64,000 nt of DNA from Streptomyces geranii (GTDB lineage: Bacteria > Actinomycetota > Actinomycetes > Streptomycetales > Streptomycetaceae). The notes beneath the pieces are model-generated. The model searched no databases. It was given only the letters and a program-made list of their open reading frames with translations, and had not been told where the DNA came from. The stretch is taken from NCBI RefSeq assembly GCF_002954775.1, contig NZ_PJME01000051.1, forward strand, positions 1 to 64,000, read 5' to 3'. The position numbers and the translations under genes are program-made. Of the stretch, positions 61,271 to 64,000 are shown in pieces. Each line of letters starts with the position of its first letter. Position 1 is the first letter of the stretch.

Positions 61271-61720
61271 TCACTTCTTGTCGCGCAGGTGGGCGATCTG
61301 TTGCCGTGAGAGTTCGACGGTGCGTCGCATGTGCCGGTGCAGCAGGGCGCACTCGTCCTCGGTGTAGTCGGCGAACATCGCCTGCCAGCCCTCGCCCAGT
61401 TCGGACCACAGTTCCATGAGACCCCGCATCGCCTCCGGGACGGGCTCCACCCGGACGCGGCGGCGGTCGGTCCTGTCGCGGTGCCGGACCACGTATCCGG
61501 CCCTCTCAAGGCGGTCGACAAGACGGGTCGCCGATCCGCTGGTCAGGCCGGTGAGTTCGGCGATCCGGCCGGTGGTGAACGGGCCGGGCTCGACGGTCAA
61601 GAGGTTGAGGCACTGGACGTCGGTGGGGTGCAGCCCGAGATGGTCCGCGACCGCCTGGTTGAACATGACGTACGCGGCCAGGTAGCGGCGGGACTCCTGC
61701 TGGAGATCGTCGATCAGCAT
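61271..61720 (-). CDS. MarR-family regulator
   Basis: The protein has 149 residues. The winged helix is ITELTGLTSGSATRLVDRLE-like (residues about 55-75 read IAELTGLTSGSATRLVDRLERAG) with wing DRTDRRRVRV. ATG 61720 is preceded by GAGGTG. It is divergent from an NmrA-like gene with a palindrome between, so it probably represses that gene and itself. Confidence 0.92.
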   Translation of the reverse strand: MLIDDLQQESRRYLAAYVMFNQAVADHLGLHPTDVQCLNLLTVEPGPFTTGRIAELTGLTSGSATRLVDRLERAGYVVRHRDRTDRRRVRVEPVPEAMRGLMELWSELGEGWQAMFADYTEDECALLHRHMRRTVELSRQQIAHLRDKK

Positions 61721-61738
61721 GCACACCTCGCTAAATAT

Positions 61739-61751
61739 CTGCGTGACGCAG
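61739..61751. promoter_or_regulatory. Candidate MarR operator
   Basis: The palindrome CTGCGTGACGCAG (6-bp arms, 1-nt centre) lies in the 54-nt gap between the divergent MarR and NmrA-like genes, in A+T-rich surroundings. Confidence 0.6.
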
Positions 61752-61774
61752 TAACTGTGTCGTACGGTAACCGC

Positions 61775-62650
61775 ATGACGAAGGAATCTTACCGGCCCGT
61801 GGTGGCCGTCGCCGGAGCGACCGGCACCCAAGGCGGCGCGGCCACCCGCTCGCTGCTCGATCAGGGCTTCCGGGTCCGCGCCCTCACCCGCACTTCCGGC
61901 TCGGCCGCCGCCCACGCGCTGAGGGGCCTCGGCGCCGAGGTGCGCACGGCGGACTTCGGCGACAGCGAGTCACTGGAGGCCGCCCTGAAGGGCGCCGACG
62001 GGTTGTTCGCGATGTCCACGCCGTTCGGCTCCGACCCGGAGACCGAGGTCCGGCAGGGCATCGACCTGCTGGAGGCCGCCCGTGGGGTCGGGGTCGGGCA
62101 CATCGTGTTCACCTCGGCCGCGCACGCCGACCGCGACACGGGCATCCCGCACTTCGACAGCAAGCACCGCATCGAGCGGCGCCTACGAGGGCTGGGGGTG
62201 CCGTGGACGATCCTCGGACCGGCCGCGTTCATGGACAACTACACGGTCGAGTGGTCGCTGGAGGGTCTGCGCGAGGGCCGGTTCGTGCTCCCGATGCCGG
62301 CCGACCGGCCGCTGACGCTGATTCCCGTGCGGGACATCGGTGCCTTCGCGGCCCATGTTCTCGCGCGGCCACAGGAGTTCGCGGGCCGGCGCATCGACAT
62401 CGCCTCCGACCAGCTGACCTGCATGGAGATCGCGGAGGCGCTGACCGGGGCGTGCGGCCGACCGATCGCCTTCGAGCGGCTGCCGATCGCCCACGTCGAG
62501 GCGTTCTCGGCCGACCTCGCCGCGATGTTCCGCTACTTCACCGAGGTCGGCCTCGATGTGGACGTGGACGCCCTGCGGCGCGACTTTCCGGAGATCGGCT
62601 GGCAGCGCTTCGGCACCTGGGCGGCCGAGCACACCTGGCCGGTCGACTGA
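61775..62650 (+). CDS. NmrA-like NAD(P)-binding protein
   Basis: The protein has 291 residues. The atypical short-chain-dehydrogenase Rossmann motif is AVAGATGTQGG at the N-terminus. HIVFTSAAHADRDTG and VPWTILGPAAFMDNY are characteristic of the NmrA/HSCARG group, which senses the NAD(P) redox state or reduces quinones. The usual catalytic Tyr-Lys pair is absent. ATG 61775. Confidence 0.9.
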   Translation: MTKESYRPVVAVAGATGTQGGAATRSLLDQGFRVRALTRTSGSAAAHALRGLGAEVRTADFGDSESLEAALKGADGLFAMSTPFGSDPETEVRQGIDLLEAARGVGVGHIVFTSAAHADRDTGIPHFDSKHRIERRLRGLGVPWTILGPAAFMDNYTVEWSLEGLREGRFVLPMPADRPLTLIPVRDIGAFAAHVLARPQEFAGRRIDIASDQLTCMEIAEALTGACGRPIAFERLPIAHVEAFSADLAAMFRYFTEVGLDVDVDALRRDFPEIGWQRFGTWAAEHTWPVD

Positions 62651-62705
62651 GCCCCCGGTCCGGGGACGGCAGCCCCGAGGAAGGGATGGGTACGTGCAGG
62701 GGCGG

Positions 62706-62726
62706 CTGGGGCGAGAAAAGCCCCAG
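62706..62726. terminator. Hairpin between NmrA-like gene and ssgE
   Basis: CTGGGGC and GCCCCAG enclose a 7-nt loop (GAGAAAA on the plus strand, TTTTCTC on the minus). It ends 2 nt from the ssgE stop and lies between convergent genes. Confidence 0.65.
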
Positions 62727-62727
62727 T

Positions 62728-63078
62728 TCAGCCCACCCTCGTCCCCGCCGCCACATACGTCCGCCGCAAGAATCGCAGCAGCGTCTTCCGCTCGAACTGC
62801 ACCACCGCCACACCCCCCGCAGCCGAGTGGAACTCCACCACCGCCTGCACCCGCCCGCACGGCCACACCCGTACCTCCCCCGACCCCACCGGCGCCCGCA
62901 ACCCCTCCTCCAGCAGGTCGCGCGCGAACGTCCACTCATGCGGACCGGGCAGGCCGATCCGTACCGCGCGCGGGTCGGACTCGGGGTCGTAGCGCAGGAC
63001 GACGGGGACCGCGTCGCGGTCGTCGTCCTGGGTGTCCGTGACGATATGGGCTCGGGCGTACTGCTCGACTGCGGACAT
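62728..63078 (-). CDS. ssgE: SsgA-like protein, SsgE type
   Basis: SsgA-like proteins steer septum formation and peptidoglycan remodelling in sporulating actinomycetes. The protein has 116 residues. The fold is recognisable from PVVLRYDPESDPRAVRIGL, HEWTFARDLLEEGL and GEVRVWPCGR. Its position beside the cbiM-type gene corresponds to SsgE (SCO3158) in S. coelicolor, where it acts in spore separation (knowledge). ATG 63078. Confidence 0.9.
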   Translation of the reverse strand: MSAVEQYARAHIVTDTQDDDRDAVPVVLRYDPESDPRAVRIGLPGPHEWTFARDLLEEGLRAPVGSGEVRVWPCGRVQAVVEFHSAAGGVAVVQFERKTLLRFLRRTYVAAGTRVG

Positions 63079-63185
63079 CGGACGGGCCCCTTACGCTGCG
63101 TGACCTGTGCAGAAGCTGTGAATCCGCTTCCTCTCCAATGTCGCACATTCTCCCGATTCCGCCTCAGATTGCTCCCGCTTCGCTC

Positions 63186-63216
63186 TTGCGAGAGGTTCGC
63201 AACAAGCCTCTATTAT
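63186..63216 (+). promoter_or_regulatory. Nur-like palindrome and promoter of the CbiM-type gene
   Basis: TTGCGA (63186-63191), 5 nt, TCGCAA (63197-63202) is a perfect inverted repeat with the spacing of the Nur box (TGC-type arms, 5-nt gap). TTGCGA may double as the -35; TATTAT (63211-63216) is a good -10, 19 nt away. The start codon at 63223 falls where transcription would begin, so the mRNA is probably leaderless. No ribosome-binding site is present. Confidence 0.6.
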
Positions 63217-63222
63217 CGAACG

Positions 63223-64000
63223 GTGCATGTCCCTGATGGATTCATCAACGCCCCCGTGTCCGTAGCGGCCGGAGTGGTCGCCGCCGGAGCCGTCGCCGTG
63301 AGCCTGCGTGGCGCCCGGCGCGAGCTGGACGAACGGACCGCTCCGCTCGCCGGGCTGGTGGCCGCGTTCATCTTCGCCGTGCAGATGCTGAACTTCCCGG
63401 TCGCGGCCGGCACCAGCGGACACCTGCTCGGCGGCGCGCTCGCCGCGATACTCGTGGGCCCCTACACAGGGGTCCTGTGCGTGTCCGTGGTCCTCCTCAT
63501 GCAGGGCATCCTCTTCGCGGACGGCGGCCTGACCGCGCTCGGCGTGAACATCACGGTCATGGCCGTGGTGACCAGCGTCGTCGCGTACGCCACCTTCCGC
63601 GGACTGGTGAAGGTGCTGCCCAAGAAGCGCCGTTCCATCACCGTCTCCGCCTTCGTCGCCGCCGCCGTCTCCGTGCCCGCCGCCGCCCTCGCCTTCACGC
63701 TCGTCTACGCGATCGGCGGCACGACGGACGTACCGATCGGGCGGGTACTGACCGCCATGGTCGGCGTCCACGTCCTCATCGGGCTCGGCGAGGCCGCGAT
63801 CACCGCGTTCACGGTCGGCGCCGTCATCGCCGTACGGCCGGATCTCGTCCACGGCGCCAAGGGCCTGACCCAGAAGCTCCGGCTGCGGGTCAACGGCGAA
63901 CTGGTCGACGCGGCGCCCGAGCCGCAGCCCACGACGCCCGCACCCGCCCCCGCCCACCGCACCCGCAACGTCTGGCTGACCGGCCTCGCCGCCTCCCTCG
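63223..64000 (+). CDS. cbiM: CbiM/NikM-type cobalt or nickel ECF transporter protein, 3' end outside window
   Basis: From GTG 63223 the protein begins V-HVPDGFINAPVS, the N-terminal metal-binding signature of CbiM/NikM, where the His after the start Met and the free N-terminus coordinate the metal. Membrane helices and conserved LLGGALAAILVGPYTGVL, VLLMQGILFADGG and NITVMAV follow. A cytoplasmic Pro-rich linker is followed by a second hydrophobic start at the window end, suggesting a fused NikN/CbiN-like part. At least 259 residues are inside the window. Metal choice (Ni or Co) is not settled; the Nur-like box favours nickel. Confidence 0.9.
   Translation, partial: MHVPDGFINAPVSVAAGVVAAGAVAVSLRGARRELDERTAPLAGLVAAFIFAVQMLNFPVAAGTSGHLLGGALAAILVGPYTGVLCVSVVLLMQGILFADGGLTALGVNITVMAVVTSVVAYATFRGLVKVLPKKRRSITVSAFVAAAVSVPAAALAFTLVYAIGGTTDVPIGRVLTAMVGVHVLIGLGEAAITAFTVGAVIAVRPDLVHGAKGLTQKLRLRVNGELVDAAPEPQPTTPAPAPAHRTRNVWLTGLAASL

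Noticed and set aside
63079..63222. Cobalamin riboswitch upstream of the CbiM-type gene
   Set aside because: No B12-box-like sequence was found, and the promoter elements sit too close to the start codon to leave room for a leader.

Overview
The window is chromosomal DNA of very high G+C with strong third-position G/C bias, frequent GTG starts and Streptomyces marker genes: an SsgA-like protein, RpfB, Scr1/DUF397 pairs, a TamR regulator and an O-mannosyltransferase. From memory, the order glmU-prs-rplY-pth ... ppc ... tam/tamR ... galTEK ... ispE-rsmA-rpfB-tatD ... pmt-PBP-PBP ... ssgE-cbiM matches the SCO3119-SCO3159 region of Streptomyces coelicolor. The genus call is therefore inference from synteny plus gene content, at high confidence. 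No rRNA, CRISPR array, insertion sequence or prophage was seen.

Layout. (1) 1-5.2 kb is a polymorphic toxin/immunity cluster. Leftward run a WHH-nuclease-like/SMI1 fusion and a giant collagen-like protein with an Imm35 head, which leaves the window. Rightward run a YwqJ-like deaminase and a SUKH-3 immunity protein. A repeat-rich divergent region separates the pairs, and a 17-bp tandem repeat lies downstream. (2) 5.4-16.6 kb is core: a sensor kinase, tRNA-Gln, glmU, prs, rplY (L25), pth, ppc, and a desaturase with its TetR regulator. (3) 16.6-28 kb is mixed metabolic and regulatory: a Uma2 protein, tam/tamR with a clear operator, a LuxR regulator with a structured upstream region, acetyl- and sulfotransferases, DUF2252, LysR, and an Scr1/DUF397 module with a divergent ATP-binding gene and two small partner genes. 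(4) 28-46 kb holds galTEK, a LuxR protein with a degenerate receiver, two tandem PQQ-propeller lipoprotein-like or membrane proteins, an ABC-F protein, a secreted subtilase, an orphan CvnA-type kinase, an MHYT protein, a Tat-exported amidase, ispE and rsmA.

(5) 46.2-51.9 kb is an accessory insertion between rsmA and rpfB. These two genes are close neighbours in S. coelicolor (knowledge from memory). It contains a toxin gene of the restriction-endonuclease-fold type whose carrier part is frameshifted, a likely immunity gene, small hypothetical genes, an intact VOC-family gene plus a decayed copy of it, and another frameshifted gene. Disruptions cluster here while the flanking core genes are intact, so this looks like a turnover hotspot for toxin/immunity cargo. 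(6) 51.9-64 kb is core again: rpfB, tatD, rsmI, pmt, two tandem penicillin-binding proteins, a MarR/NmrA divergent pair, ssgE, and the start of a CbiM-type metal transporter. That last gene is preceded by a Nur-like palindrome and is probably leaderless.

Functionally, much of the window concerns the cell envelope (glmU, ispE, amidase, RpfB, PBPs, Pmt, SsgE) and contact or antagonism functions (toxin/immunity genes at both accessory loci). Coordinates of starts were chosen by ribosome-binding sites where possible. All family names come from motif recognition by eye, not from a search.
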